Source: Nitrospirota bacterium
GTDB lineage: Bacteria; JACPQY01
Length of the DNA: 64,000 nt
Assembly: GCA_016180645.1 (NCBI GenBank)
Contig: JACPAV010000002.1
Coordinates: 238,628 to 302,627 of the forward strand
Reading direction: 5' to 3'
Shown here: piece by piece, positions 46,401-54,017 of the stretch
Layout: every line of letters begins with the position of its first letter
How positions within the stretch are numbered: position 1 is the first letter of the stretch
Translations under genes and position numbers: made by a program
The notes under the pieces: model-generated
What the model was told of the DNA's origin: nothing
What the model saw: only the letters and a program-made list of their open reading frames with translations
The model's database searches: none

Positions 46401-48886
46401 CTCCACGCCCACGTGTCTCCTTGCGTGGCCCCGGGTGGGAGGGCGTCCTCGCCCCATCCCAAGTTGTCGTAGTCCAATCCGCTGACGTTGAAATTGGTTT
46501 TGTGCCAGTAGCGCAGAAGCTCGGCGTAAATGTCCGGCGTGGCCGAGTCGACCGCATCGGTTCGCACCACACATCCCTTTCCATAGCAGTGCATCGAGGG
46601 ACCGCTCTGGTAATCGGCTTCTTCGTACAAACGGTAGAGGCGCGGGTTATTCGTGCATTCGCTGTATCCGGTGGTCATGCCCGTGGCGGAGGTGGGCCGA
46701 GTATCCGTGCCGGCGGTGGCCGCCGAGTTGGGCACGAGATTTGATCCATCAGACGACTTGTTCCGAGTCTGGGCGGATCCGGCCGAGGTGATGTCCACAC
46801 AGACGCGGTCGTCCCCCGCGGTGTTGAGGTCTGCCGCTGCCCCGCAGGAGTAGTAGAAATTCCAGCCCCCGGCCTCAAACCAGAACCCACCCGCATTTGC
46901 GTATTGCCGGATGAGGTTGAGCACCGTCTCGCCGGACGTTTCTGGATAGTATTCGCCGTACGGGTTCAGGATGGCTTTGTAGGCCTGCATTTCGGCCAGG
47001 GTGTCGATCTGGGCTGCGGTAACGGCGGTGACATTGAGCCCACGCTTCTTAAGTTCGTCCTGCCACCATGAGGAGCACGAGGCTCCGGCGGCGCCGGTCC
47101 ATGAGCAGGAGCAGCTTCCGTCGCTCACCACTGCGACCGTATCGGCCCCGATCGGCGCGATGATCGCGGTGGAGGGCACGGTCTTGTCGATATAGTAGAC
47201 GTTGCTGGTCTGAGTCGACTGCATGTTCCCAACATCGTCCACGCTGTAGTAGCAAATGCGACGACGGCACGTGCTCCCGGCGGAGCAGGTGGCGCTTCCG
47301 GAAGTGCCGCTGTTCCAACCCGAGCAAGTGGCGCTCTGCCCCGGGCAGGCGGAACCATCCTCAACTTGCGACCAACAGGTATAGCCAACGGCTCCCGCGA
47401 TCGTGCCGCCGTTGTCGCCGGGCCGCGTGTCGGCCGGAGTGAGAGTGAAGGCCACGTTTGCATTCCCCCATGCCTGCCCATTGGGGGCGATCGAGGTGGT
47501 CGGCTCGATCCAGTCCACGTAGGCGTAGACGTGCATGCCATCCACAAAGAAATCGAAGTCCTCGGTTCCGCCGCCAATGTTGCGGAATCGGATCTTGAAC
47601 TCCGGGCAGAACTTGTGGGTGGTCGTGGCCCGCTGCTTGAAGTAGTCCTTCATGTACAGTGCGGCACCCGACGAATAGTTGACCCAAGTCGTCTTGTCCA
47701 CGGCGATCGCGCCGCCGGTGCCGGACTCCACGCAGGTGAGCCCGGCGCCGTCACTGGGCCCGTCGTTGTTCATGGCGTGGACATAGCCCGACTCGGGCGC
47801 CACGTCGGATGCGTCCGACCCCCAGCCCCCATCGCAGAACGGAATGCCGGCTTCCCCCGAATTGAATGTCGTCAGCGTTCCATCGCACGCCGTACCGTCG
47901 TTGTTGTTGTCCTCGTGTAGGTACATGAGCACTGTGAAGAAATCCCTGTTGCCGTCCCAGTCTTCGCGCCGGAAGCGGTATCGCCACTGCATGGAGGCGT
48001 CGTAGATCTTGGAATAGTCGAGGCCCGTTCCGTAGAGCGCCCAGTCGATATCGAACGCGCTCCCCTTGATCCACGCGGTGCCCTGTGCGTTTTCGTTGGT
48101 GCAGCACTCCTTGAAGTCCGGCTGCCAAATGACTTCGTCTTCGCCCCAGGTGCCATCTTGGTAGTACTCTCCCGTTCCGGGATTGACGGTCCTCCATTGG
48201 TTGGCGCGGTAGGTGTCGTCCCATGTGCCCGCGTCCGTCCACCAGCCGCACTGCCAGCCCTCGTCCCACCAGAAGCTGCAAATGGCCTGACCGTTCGATC
48301 CCTCGCCCGTTTGAATATCCTGATTGTCCATCGTGCCGGCAAAGGCGAGATCCACGCGGTTGTAGCTCAGGTTGAGGAACTTGATCTCGTGGAAGCCGTC
48401 GCCGGAGTCATCGCCGCAGAAATCGTAGCCTTCGCAATCGAGATACGACTTCACATTCTGCTCCCATTGGATCACGCCGCCTTCATCATTGTAGATGTAC
48501 AGGCGAGCCCAGTAGGTGTAGCCGCTGTCGTTCGCCGTGTCGTCTTCGTTTCGGAATCGCCAGTCGCGCGGATCGTCGAAATCACCGTCCGCGAAGCAGC
48601 CTCCAGGCAGATCCTGCACCCCGCCATCGTCGCACGTCACGTCGATGAGAACCGTGGTAAGGTAGGCGCAGTTGTTGCTCGGGCAGCCGTCCGTCCGCCA
48701 CGTGCGCTCCACCCAGCTTGAGGTTCCGGTATCCCAATACCCCAGGCCCCAGAGCGTGTCGGTGTCATACGTATGCTGGAAGCCGTATTCCAGGTAGACC
48801 TTGCTTACACTCGCCGCCTGAGCCGCCGAGGCGGCTCCGAGCGCCAGAGCGATCACCACGAAGAGGGATGCGAGTCGCGGGTTCAT
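43469..48886 (-). CDS. Giant secreted multidomain protein
   Basis: 1805 aa. Signal peptide at 1-24 (LASLFVVIALALGAASAAQA). The N-terminal third is rich in Trp, Tyr, Asp and paired Cys. Near 582-690, DTVAVVSDGS and AYKAILNPYGEYYPETSG resemble a glutamine-amidotransferase-like (ThuA-type) fold. About 1250-1360 is a fibronectin type III domain (TSPTSFAVVESGDRTLKLTW). From about 1365 to the end, repeated YVAANGNKIYLLN and VYLISNSGKLYAVEAL units look like a PQQ-type beta-propeller. No anchor or autotransporter end is seen. Probably exposed to the surface or exported, for adhesion or degradation (inference). Its start overlaps the lipoprotein stop as ATGA. Confidence 0.75.
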   Translation of the reverse strand: MNPRLASLFVVIALALGAASAAQAASVSKVYLEYGFQHTYDTDTLWGLGYWDTGTSSWVERTWRTDGCPSNNCAYLTTVLIDVTCDDGGVQDLPGGCFADGDFDDPRDWRFRNEDDTANDSGYTYWARLYIYNDEGGVIQWEQNVKSYLDCEGYDFCGDDSGDGFHEIKFLNLSYNRVDLAFAGTMDNQDIQTGEGSNGQAICSFWWDEGWQCGWWTDAGTWDDTYRANQWRTVNPGTGEYYQDGTWGEDEVIWQPDFKECCTNENAQGTAWIKGSAFDIDWALYGTGLDYSKIYDASMQWRYRFRREDWDGNRDFFTVLMYLHEDNNNDGTACDGTLTTFNSGEAGIPFCDGGWGSDASDVAPESGYVHAMNNDGPSDGAGLTCVESGTGGAIAVDKTTWVNYSSGAALYMKDYFKQRATTTHKFCPEFKIRFRNIGGGTEDFDFFVDGMHVYAYVDWIEPTTSIAPNGQAWGNANVAFTLTPADTRPGDNGGTIAGAVGYTCWSQVEDGSACPGQSATCSGWNSGTSGSATCSAGSTCRRRICYYSVDDVGNMQSTQTSNVYYIDKTVPSTAIIAPIGADTVAVVSDGSCSCSWTGAAGASCSSWWQDELKKRGLNVTAVTAAQIDTLAEMQAYKAILNPYGEYYPETSGETVLNLIRQYANAGGFWFEAGGWNFYYSCGAAADLNTAGDDRVCVDITSAGSAQTRNKSSDGSNLVPNSAATAGTDTRPTSATGMTTGYSECTNNPRLYRLYEEADYQSGPSMHCYGKGCVVRTDAVDSATPDIYAELLRYWHKTNFNVSGLDYDNLGWGEDALPPGATQGDTWAWSGATKYTGTQANYDNNAGNPHQHYFSGASETITVPSGGWLYQWIYVPSTSVPTEVMLQFNDADWEQRAYWGANSIAWGTDGTCSRRSQGSFPAQRDQWVPLAVDATTVCLDNVTLNGWAYTLYNNSTYFDHTGAFRASTRTVTSNVTVTVNGADRAPFGTYSVSVGAGLNCRDQGSNLCDVKLDLADHVNNTATMTKEYGADWTIPTCSVSITEGTSAAYQYATGATVYYNNAVAGDFTVNSGAADATAGVAYVNFPAALQTATANVIQPAAFNKLYSWTSDTASATPTMTVYDKAANSTTCTFTYTYDNTAPSGGSVSYSNTFTSSTSASVSFVNPTDGGSGVAGRLVQRRSGTLSAGSCSGYGSWSTISTDPGSSPVSDTGLTTGCYQYRYVVTDNVNNSVTYCTDGTGCASLNEYKVDTTAPTSPTSFAVVESGDRTLKLTWTGGSDGESGIQKHVLYRCTPSCGAPGSLLVDGSTSACYDDGTGDGNCTDNGQSLSANTKYCYTVRAVNNAGTPETNTTQICAAALKAHESFQGAEGDAVKVRGFPLSAVDTGAVYIGTYVAANGNKIYLLNSSFSLVQTLDLGVGSGSVVGAPYSWYDSGTNDYLFVTTDAGKVFKIQNTETGDPDGTPASPLSVSAGWPKVLETSGGTCKVSPVVATTGPVVDDKLVYFGGTSDSGANKTTCLFGVENEDAYDGDTTFREQIVNLGGCTGASVSVTSTPAVKGTWNPKWMHTGSNCSTGSIHRVKLEPPTAPVAVGCSRSGLAGEIQAWITGSFGKLFFGTMGGASAKLYMLQNTENDVACSAIPPDAYSDLITPYSVSNSIAVGAKIYWQSFTDEVYSVDVGGRLYCVCQTGNAPCTQGATCNANFPKMLESGVPLREPLIVNGIVYLISNSGKLYAVEALCDNESETSCSSTDGVAPGTLVGGNEGYPFNLGVSAQDSTLSLRTVGATTRITVGTNGAVVYEVPLAGAP

Positions 48887-49917
48887 GGGACCACCAGCGG
48901 GATGGTGAGGTAGCGCTCGGCCACGCGCCTCTTCTCCCCACTGCCGTCGACGGGAATCAGTGTCAGCGTGATCGGTTCTCCCTCAGGAGAGTTCGGACCT
49001 CCCGTCGGCTGGCGCCGGACCACCCGCGCCTTGACGGGGAGCGGTTTGCCGGTTGGGGGGTCCGAGATGTTCATGGCCACGATACCGAGATAGTACGTCC
49101 CGGCCGGTGTCTCCGCTGGCACTTTGAAGGCTCCCTCCCATGAAGCACTTCCTTGATGGAGCGAATACGTCTTGCCGCGGAATTCGACGAAACCTTTTTC
49201 CCATTCGCCGCCCGTCAGCTCGATTCGCAGCGGCTCTCCAGGCCGCGTCTTGACGGCCGGGGAACTCGGCTTGACCTCGCGGCCGCCCAGCAAGACAATG
49301 GGAGATTCGACCACCAGCGATTCCGACTCCGAGATCACCAAGTCCAAGGGGCGAATGCTTCTTATCTTCCCATCGGGCCCCATTCTGAATTCAAGCTCGC
49401 CCGTAAGCTTTTCATTCGGCACCTGCGGCAACCCCGCTTCCGGCGCCTCGCTCCGCTCTTGATTCACGGCGGAATGATCCACCACGGCTTGGATGGCCGC
49501 CACGAAAGTGTCGGCTCCCGTCTGTTTCACCTGGGTGAACGCCACGTCCGCAAGCGGGGGGAGGGAAAAAGGCGACCCGGGCCGTGCAGGGATCTGGGAG
49601 TTCTCCTGGGAGGTGTTCCGCTCCGGCTGTTTGAGCTCCACTTCCGGCGAATTGAGTGACACGAAGGGCGGCGCCACTCCCAGCGCGGCGAGGATTTCAT
49701 CTTTGCCAAAACCGTTGTAGGCAAAATCGGTCGACATGGATTCAGCCATCTTGACCAACGACTTCTGATCTTCCGGATCGGAAACGGCTTCCTGAAGGGC
49801 CTCGGTGAAGTCTTCCATGGATTCCCGTGCCCCGCGTTCGGCGGGTGACTCATCCCGATGTTTGGAGCATCCGACCACAGCCAGAGCCACAGCGAAGCAG
49901 ACGGCCCGAAACGCCAT
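48883..49917 (-). CDS. Lipoprotein, partner of the giant secreted protein
   Basis: 344 aa from ATG 49917, chosen for a short lipoprotein signal (MAFRAVCFAVALAVVGC); ATG 49953 also has a good GGAG nine bases upstream. Helical region (residues about 20-90, with SMEDFTEALQEAVSDPEDQ) then an Ig-like beta domain (RIELTGGEWEKGFVEFRGKTYS, AGTYYLGIVAMNISDPP). Function unknown. Coupled by ATGA to the giant protein, so it may anchor or export it. Confidence 0.7.
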   Translation of the reverse strand: MAFRAVCFAVALAVVGCSKHRDESPAERGARESMEDFTEALQEAVSDPEDQKSLVKMAESMSTDFAYNGFGKDEILAALGVAPPFVSLNSPEVELKQPERNTSQENSQIPARPGSPFSLPPLADVAFTQVKQTGADTFVAAIQAVVDHSAVNQERSEAPEAGLPQVPNEKLTGELEFRMGPDGKIRSIRPLDLVISESESLVVESPIVLLGGREVKPSSPAVKTRPGEPLRIELTGGEWEKGFVEFRGKTYSLHQGSASWEGAFKVPAETPAGTYYLGIVAMNISDPPTGKPLPVKARVVRRQPTGGPNSPEGEPITLTLIPVDGSGEKRRVAERYLTIPLVVP

Positions 49918-50115
49918 TCCAATGGGACTCCCGTGATCCACATCACAATTCATGACAGTCTTCTCCTGCATCATGTGGCGCAATTTGCGTACCTCGCTCT
50001 ATTCACCCCTCGCGTAACGTACTTATTCCATTATGATTTTATGGACGATCGAAGTCAAGGTTGTGGGAATGGTCGACTGGTGCGCAGGAAATGACTAACC
50101 GGCATACAGAATCGG

Positions 50116-51129
50116 TCAGGCCGGTTGTTGTTGGGTGACGCAATGGCAGGCGCCAAGGCCCCAGATGAGATCGCGGGAGGGAATGGAAACGATGCGTCGC
50201 CCCGGGAAGAACTTTCCGATGGTTCGCATTGCGTCCCTATCCCTTCGGCCCCCGAACGTCGGCACCAGCACCACCCGATTTCCGATGTAGAAGTTCGCGT
50301 AGCTCGCCGGCAACCTCTGCCCCTGAAACACCACGGGGTCAGGCATTGCAATCTTTACAATATGAAACGGGCGTCCTCGACAGTCCTTCATCTTGCGCAG
50401 GCGCTTGTAGTTGTCGGCCAGCGGTTTGCAGTTCGCATCGGAAGGGTCATCTTCCCAAGCGCACAGGATCGTCCGGGGATTCACGAAGCGCGCGATGTCG
50501 TCGATGTGGCCGTCCGTATCGTCGCCCACAATGCCGTCCCCCAGCCAGAGAATCTTTTCAACGCCGAGGTATTCCTCAAGGTACGATTCGATCTGCTTGC
50601 GGTTCAGGTGGGGATTCCGGTTGCGATGGAGCAGGCACGATTCGGTGGTCAGGAGGCACCCCTCGCCGTTCAGGTCAATGGATCCTCCTTCAAGCACGAT
50701 TCTGGGTTCGAACAGAGGAAGTTTCAGCCATCCGGCGATCTTCCTGGGGATCGCATCATCATGCACGAACGGATGATATTTACCTCCCCAGCAGTTGTAG
50801 ATCCAGTCGGTAATCGCCGTGAGCCGTGAGCCGTGAGCCGTGAGCCGTTGGATGAAGATCGGACCGTGGTCGCGGATCCAGGCATCGTCCGTAATCGTTC
50901 GAAAGAATTCTACGTTTGAGGAAAGTGCGCCCGCCTTTCGGAGCAGCGCCCTTGCCTCGCGTTCGAGAACGGCGTCTTTCACCAGAATGCGGACTTTTTC
51001 GCCGATTTGAAGCGCCTTCGTCATGGCCGCCCAGATCGGGGGGATCCGTTCAATGATGCCGGGCCAGGATTTGGAGTTGTGCGGCCATGACAGCCAGGTG
51101 GCCTCGTGCGGTTCCCACTCTGCCGGCAT
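50116..51129 (-). CDS. aguA: Agmatine deiminase
   Basis: 337 aa from ATG 51129 (MPAEWEPHEATWLSWPHN), which is the family start; upstream codons come from GGGTGAT repeats. Guanidine-modifying fold with WIRDHGPIFI, WGGKYHPF, GGSIDLNGEG, GDDTDGHID and catalytic Cys in CHCVTQQQP near the end. Converts agmatine to N-carbamoylputrescine and ammonia. Between PIFI and ITDW an added stretch, QRLTAHGSRLTA, is encoded by four GCCGTGA heptamers, so it is an insertion in a variable loop. aguB lies just upstream in the same direction. Confidence 0.93.
   Translation of the reverse strand: MPAEWEPHEATWLSWPHNSKSWPGIIERIPPIWAAMTKALQIGEKVRILVKDAVLEREARALLRKAGALSSNVEFFRTITDDAWIRDHGPIFIQRLTAHGSRLTAITDWIYNCWGGKYHPFVHDDAIPRKIAGWLKLPLFEPRIVLEGGSIDLNGEGCLLTTESCLLHRNRNPHLNRKQIESYLEEYLGVEKILWLGDGIVGDDTDGHIDDIARFVNPRTILCAWEDDPSDANCKPLADNYKRLRKMKDCRGRPFHIVKIAMPDPVVFQGQRLPASYANFYIGNRVVLVPTFGGRRDRDAMRTIGKFFPGRRIVSIPSRDLIWGLGACHCVTQQQPA
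50816..50849. repeat. GCCGTGA tandem heptamers inside aguA
   Basis: Four full copies of GCCGTGA and a partial fifth, 34 bases. The frame stays open because neither strand word contains a stop in the coding frame. Confidence 0.9.
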
Positions 51130-51167
51130 GCGATATCCGAGCGCCCGCGGGACGCGGGCACCGTGAA

Positions 51168-51240
51168 GGGTGATGGGTGATGGGTGATGGGCAGTAGAGG
51201 CCCGGGGTTTCACTTCACTCTTCACTCATCACGCTTCACG
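51168..51240. repeat. Heptamer repeats before aguA
   Basis: GGGTGAT repeated three times (51168-51191), then CACTTCACTC-type words to about 51240, filling the aguB-aguA junction. The last bases run into the end of aguB. Confidence 0.7.
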
Positions 51241-52117
51241 TGTCCAGCAGCCGCTTCGTGAGTCCCTTGTAGGCGTCCACACGCCGATCGCGAAGGAAGG
51301 GCCACCCTTGCCTTGTCTTCCCCACTGAGGTGAGGTCGCATTCCACGATCAGATCTTGCTCATGAGTTCCCGACGCCTGCGCAAGTTGCTCCCCAAACGG
51401 GCCGGACACAAACGACCTTCCCCAGAACGTCAGGTTCCCTTCGCGCCCGACCCGGTTCGCGGCCGCCACGAAAACGCCGTTGGCCACGGCATGCGATCGT
51501 TGAATGATTTCCCATGCTTCCTCTTGGCGGCGATTGATTTCCGGTTTCTCCCCGCGCAACCAGCCGATGGCCGTGGGGTAGAACAGGATCTGCGCACCCC
51601 TGAGCGCGGTCAGTCGTGCCGCCTCGGGAAACCACTGGTCCCAGCATATCAGAACCCCGATTTTCGCAAATCGGGTCTGGAACGCCTCGAAGCCCAAATC
51701 GCCGGGGGTGAAGTAGAATTTCTCGAAATAGCAGGGGTCGTCCGGAATGTGCATTTTGCGGTATCGGCCCAGGAGGGTTCCGTCCGCATCGATGACGACC
51801 GCGCTGTTGTGGTACACGCCATCCGTCCGCTTCTCAAACACGGGCGCCACGATCACGATCCGCTTGGAACGAGCGAGATCGCATAGGGTCACTGTGGACT
51901 CTCCGGGGATCGTTTCGGCCAGGCGGAAGAACGAGGCGTCCTCCTTTTGACAGAAGTACCGGGAACGGAAGAGTTCCTGCAGACAGACGATCCGCGCGCC
52001 CTTTTTCGCGGTTTGGAGAATCCGGTCGCAAGCCTTGGAAAGATTCTTTTTCGGCGAATCCGAGCAGGACATCTGAATCAGGCCGATCCTCACAGGATTG
52101 GAACGTTGGTTCTTCAC
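51236..52117 (-). CDS. aguB: N-carbamoylputrescine amidase
   Basis: 293 aa from GTG 52117 (MKNQRSNPVRIGLIQMSCSDSP), matching family length; the long open frame upstream crosses repeat copy E and is not coding. Nitrilase-family triad: Glu in CLQELF, Lys in YRKMHIPDDP, Cys in GVLICWDQWFPE. PCYFEKFYFTPGDLGF is typical of AguB. Converts N-carbamoylputrescine to putrescine, ammonia and CO2. Upstream of aguA, giving the two-step ADC-independent route to putrescine. Confidence 0.93.
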   Translation of the reverse strand: MKNQRSNPVRIGLIQMSCSDSPKKNLSKACDRILQTAKKGARIVCLQELFRSRYFCQKEDASFFRLAETIPGESTVTLCDLARSKRIVIVAPVFEKRTDGVYHNSAVVIDADGTLLGRYRKMHIPDDPCYFEKFYFTPGDLGFEAFQTRFAKIGVLICWDQWFPEAARLTALRGAQILFYPTAIGWLRGEKPEINRRQEEAWEIIQRSHAVANGVFVAAANRVGREGNLTFWGRSFVSGPFGEQLAQASGTHEQDLIVECDLTSVGKTRQGWPFLRDRRVDAYKGLTKRLLDT

Positions 52118-52576
52118 CGGCGGAAGATTAGCGCACTTGGATGCGGCTTCCAACTCCGCTCCGATGTTCGCGCGCCTCGCCGGGACTCGACGGATGCGTA
52201 ATGGGGTCTCTGCGCCGCGAATGGAACGGTCATCATGACTTGCGCCGCAGGCTGCGCGCCTTGAGCGCACTAAGAATGCGTCCGGAAATGCCCAGAAATG
52301 CCAATTGAGCCGGTTCGTTGTCTGGGAGCAAGCAGCGTGTAGGGGAGCAGCTTTAGCTGCTCCCAAGGAGGGAGGACCTGAAGGTCCTCCCCTACGGCAG
52401 GTGAGTTTTCGGACGCACTCTAAGGAATTCGGGTTGGGTTCTTCCAAGTGCCGACCCTTCGACAATCCGCCTGAGGCGGACAGGTTGAGCGGAACAGGTT
52501 TCGCGCAACGGTCGAAACCGCTCGTGGTGAGCCCGTCGAACCACGCCGGATCGAAAGAAGTCTATTGTCGGAACGC
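52118..52576. other. Intergenic stretch with repeat copy E
   Basis: 459 bases with no believable gene. Repeat core 52339-52395, an outer inverted repeat around it (AATGCGTCCGGAAA near 52273-52291 and TTTTCGGACGCACT near 52404-52419), CCGCCTGAGGCGG (about 52471-52483) and a GTCGAACCAC-bearing stretch near 52536-52545. Confidence 0.6.
52339..52395. repeat. GTAGGGGAG twin-hairpin element, copy E
   Basis: 57 bp; hairpin words AGCAGC-TTTA-GCTGCT then AGGACCT-GA-AGGTCCT, which is copy A inverted. Surrounded by a larger, imperfect inverted repeat. Confidence 0.85.
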
Positions 52577-53938
52577 TTACAGAGCCGCGGGCACGGCGGC
52601 CACGCCGGCTGAAGGATCCTCCGCGGACACGGAGACCGGCTTGGCCGTGAGGCGGTCAAACTTTGCTTTCTCCAGAAGCGGGGCGGGGTCGTCCGGGAAG
52701 GTCTTCGCGAGCCAATCCAGCCAGTTTTCGACCACGGCGTGGTCCCCCCACTGACCTGCGTGCTGGAGGCCGGGCCAGAGCTGGGCGCCCAGGAGTTCAC
52801 TTCCCGGCCGGTGGGTCTTCTTCATTCTCGCGAAGGCCGGAAGGACGGTCGATTCGTAGTCCTTCTCCATTCGCACCAGGAGATTGTTCAGCGTCTGCAC
52901 GGGTAGATTTCCCAGAAACTCCTTCATCTGATCGTAGTGCAACCCGGCGCCGGCGCCGCCGGACAGAAGGTGCATGGATCTCAAGTTTTTGAGGAGCGTC
53001 TCCCGTGTATAGCTGTTCAGAAGACGTTCGATCACGGCGCCATGGCGGTTCCCATGCTCCGGACTGACCGGGTGCCACAAATGGAATACGCCCACGCGCT
53101 CGTCCGTGATTTCGAGATACTCGACGGCGTAGATGCACAGTCGTTCCGTGAAATCGATGCTCTCATAGCCCCACGTCTCGAATCGTTCGTTGTGCCCGCC
53201 GATCCAGCCCGCCCATTTTTTCTTCACGGCCCCAAAATGCATGTCCCCCCAGGTGGCTTCCTGGTCGTTCTGCTGCACATCCGGCGGCTGGAAGGTCCGG
53301 ATGAGGTTGGAGGCGTCCTTTCTCCATTCCGCCTTGTCGATTTCCTTCAACGCCTTTTCGGAAACACTCCACGGCCGGACGGTGGTGACCAAATCCACTT
53401 CGCTGCTCTTGTGAACCTCCAAGCAGAGCCGCAGGGATGACGGTGTCAGCAGACATTCCGGCGGCATGAATGCGACAAGCCACCCTCGCGCCACCCGCGT
53501 GCCTTGGTTTCGCGCCCGTGTGAGGCCCCGGTACGGCGCCCCATTGCCCTTCAGGAGTTCATGGCGAATTTGGAGTGGGGCCTTCCCGGTAGGGGGGAGT
53601 GAGAAGGCGGCGCGGGTCGAATTCGGGTCGCCGTAATCCACCACGATCACCTCGAAGCGCTCGGGATCCAGGTCCTGGGCCGAGAGGGAAATCAGAGCCT
53701 TCTCAAGATAGGGGGTTCGATTACACGTCGGGATGACGACGGAGAGCTCCACCTTCGCGTCGATGGCGGAGGGGTGTCTCGGACCGGCATCCGTTCTCGT
53801 AGGGGATTTCGGCGCTTGGGAAGGAGAGCCTTTCTTCGCTGCCACGGGATCAGCACTCACCCCATCACCTGAAACAGCCCGCCGATTGGCGGGCTCCGCC
53901 GCGTCCGGCCTTCTGCCGGTTTCAGGTGGTGGGTTCAT
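52577..53938 (-). CDS. Family 2 glycosyltransferase (A)
   Basis: 453 aa. The GT-A core begins only at residue 63: ELSVVIPTCNR, VIVVDYGD, then RARNQGTRVARG; a WIGGHNERFETWGYES motif near 240 matches the galactosyltransferase-type C-terminal domain. VFHLWHPV is the likely catalytic His/acid area. Residues 1-60 are Pro/Ala/Arg-rich and largely encoded by a repeat element, so the true start is uncertain. Divergent paralog of the next glycosyltransferase. Probably glycosylates a surface structure. Confidence 0.83.
   Translation of the reverse strand: MNPPPETGRRPDAAEPANRRAVSGDGVSADPVAAKKGSPSQAPKSPTRTDAGPRHPSAIDAKVELSVVIPTCNRTPYLEKALISLSAQDLDPERFEVIVVDYGDPNSTRAAFSLPPTGKAPLQIRHELLKGNGAPYRGLTRARNQGTRVARGWLVAFMPPECLLTPSSLRLCLEVHKSSEVDLVTTVRPWSVSEKALKEIDKAEWRKDASNLIRTFQPPDVQQNDQEATWGDMHFGAVKKKWAGWIGGHNERFETWGYESIDFTERLCIYAVEYLEITDERVGVFHLWHPVSPEHGNRHGAVIERLLNSYTRETLLKNLRSMHLLSGGAGAGLHYDQMKEFLGNLPVQTLNNLLVRMEKDYESTVLPAFARMKKTHRPGSELLGAQLWPGLQHAGQWGDHAVVENWLDWLAKTFPDDPAPLLEKAKFDRLTAKPVSVSAEDPSAGVAAVPAAL
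53866..53928. repeat. CACCTGAAAC twin-hairpin element inside a glycosyltransferase 5' end
   Basis: Ends CACCTGAAAC (53866-53875) and GTTTCAGGTG (53919-53928), enclosing AGCCCGCC-GATT-GGCGGGCT (53876-53895) and CCGGC-CTTCT-GCCGG (53905-53919). The ATG used by glycosyltransferase A lies eight bases outside it. A relative sits at 55722-55808. Confidence 0.8.
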
Positions 53939-54017
53939 GGAGGAGGCTACATACCATACATCGTCCCAGGATTTCTACAGTTTAGATCAGGCTTGAAAGT
54001 TTTGCGAGATCCTGCCG

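Noticed and set aside
52118-52465. Extension of aguB upstream to 52465
   Set aside because: It runs through repeat copy E and its outer arms; family length supports GTG 52117.
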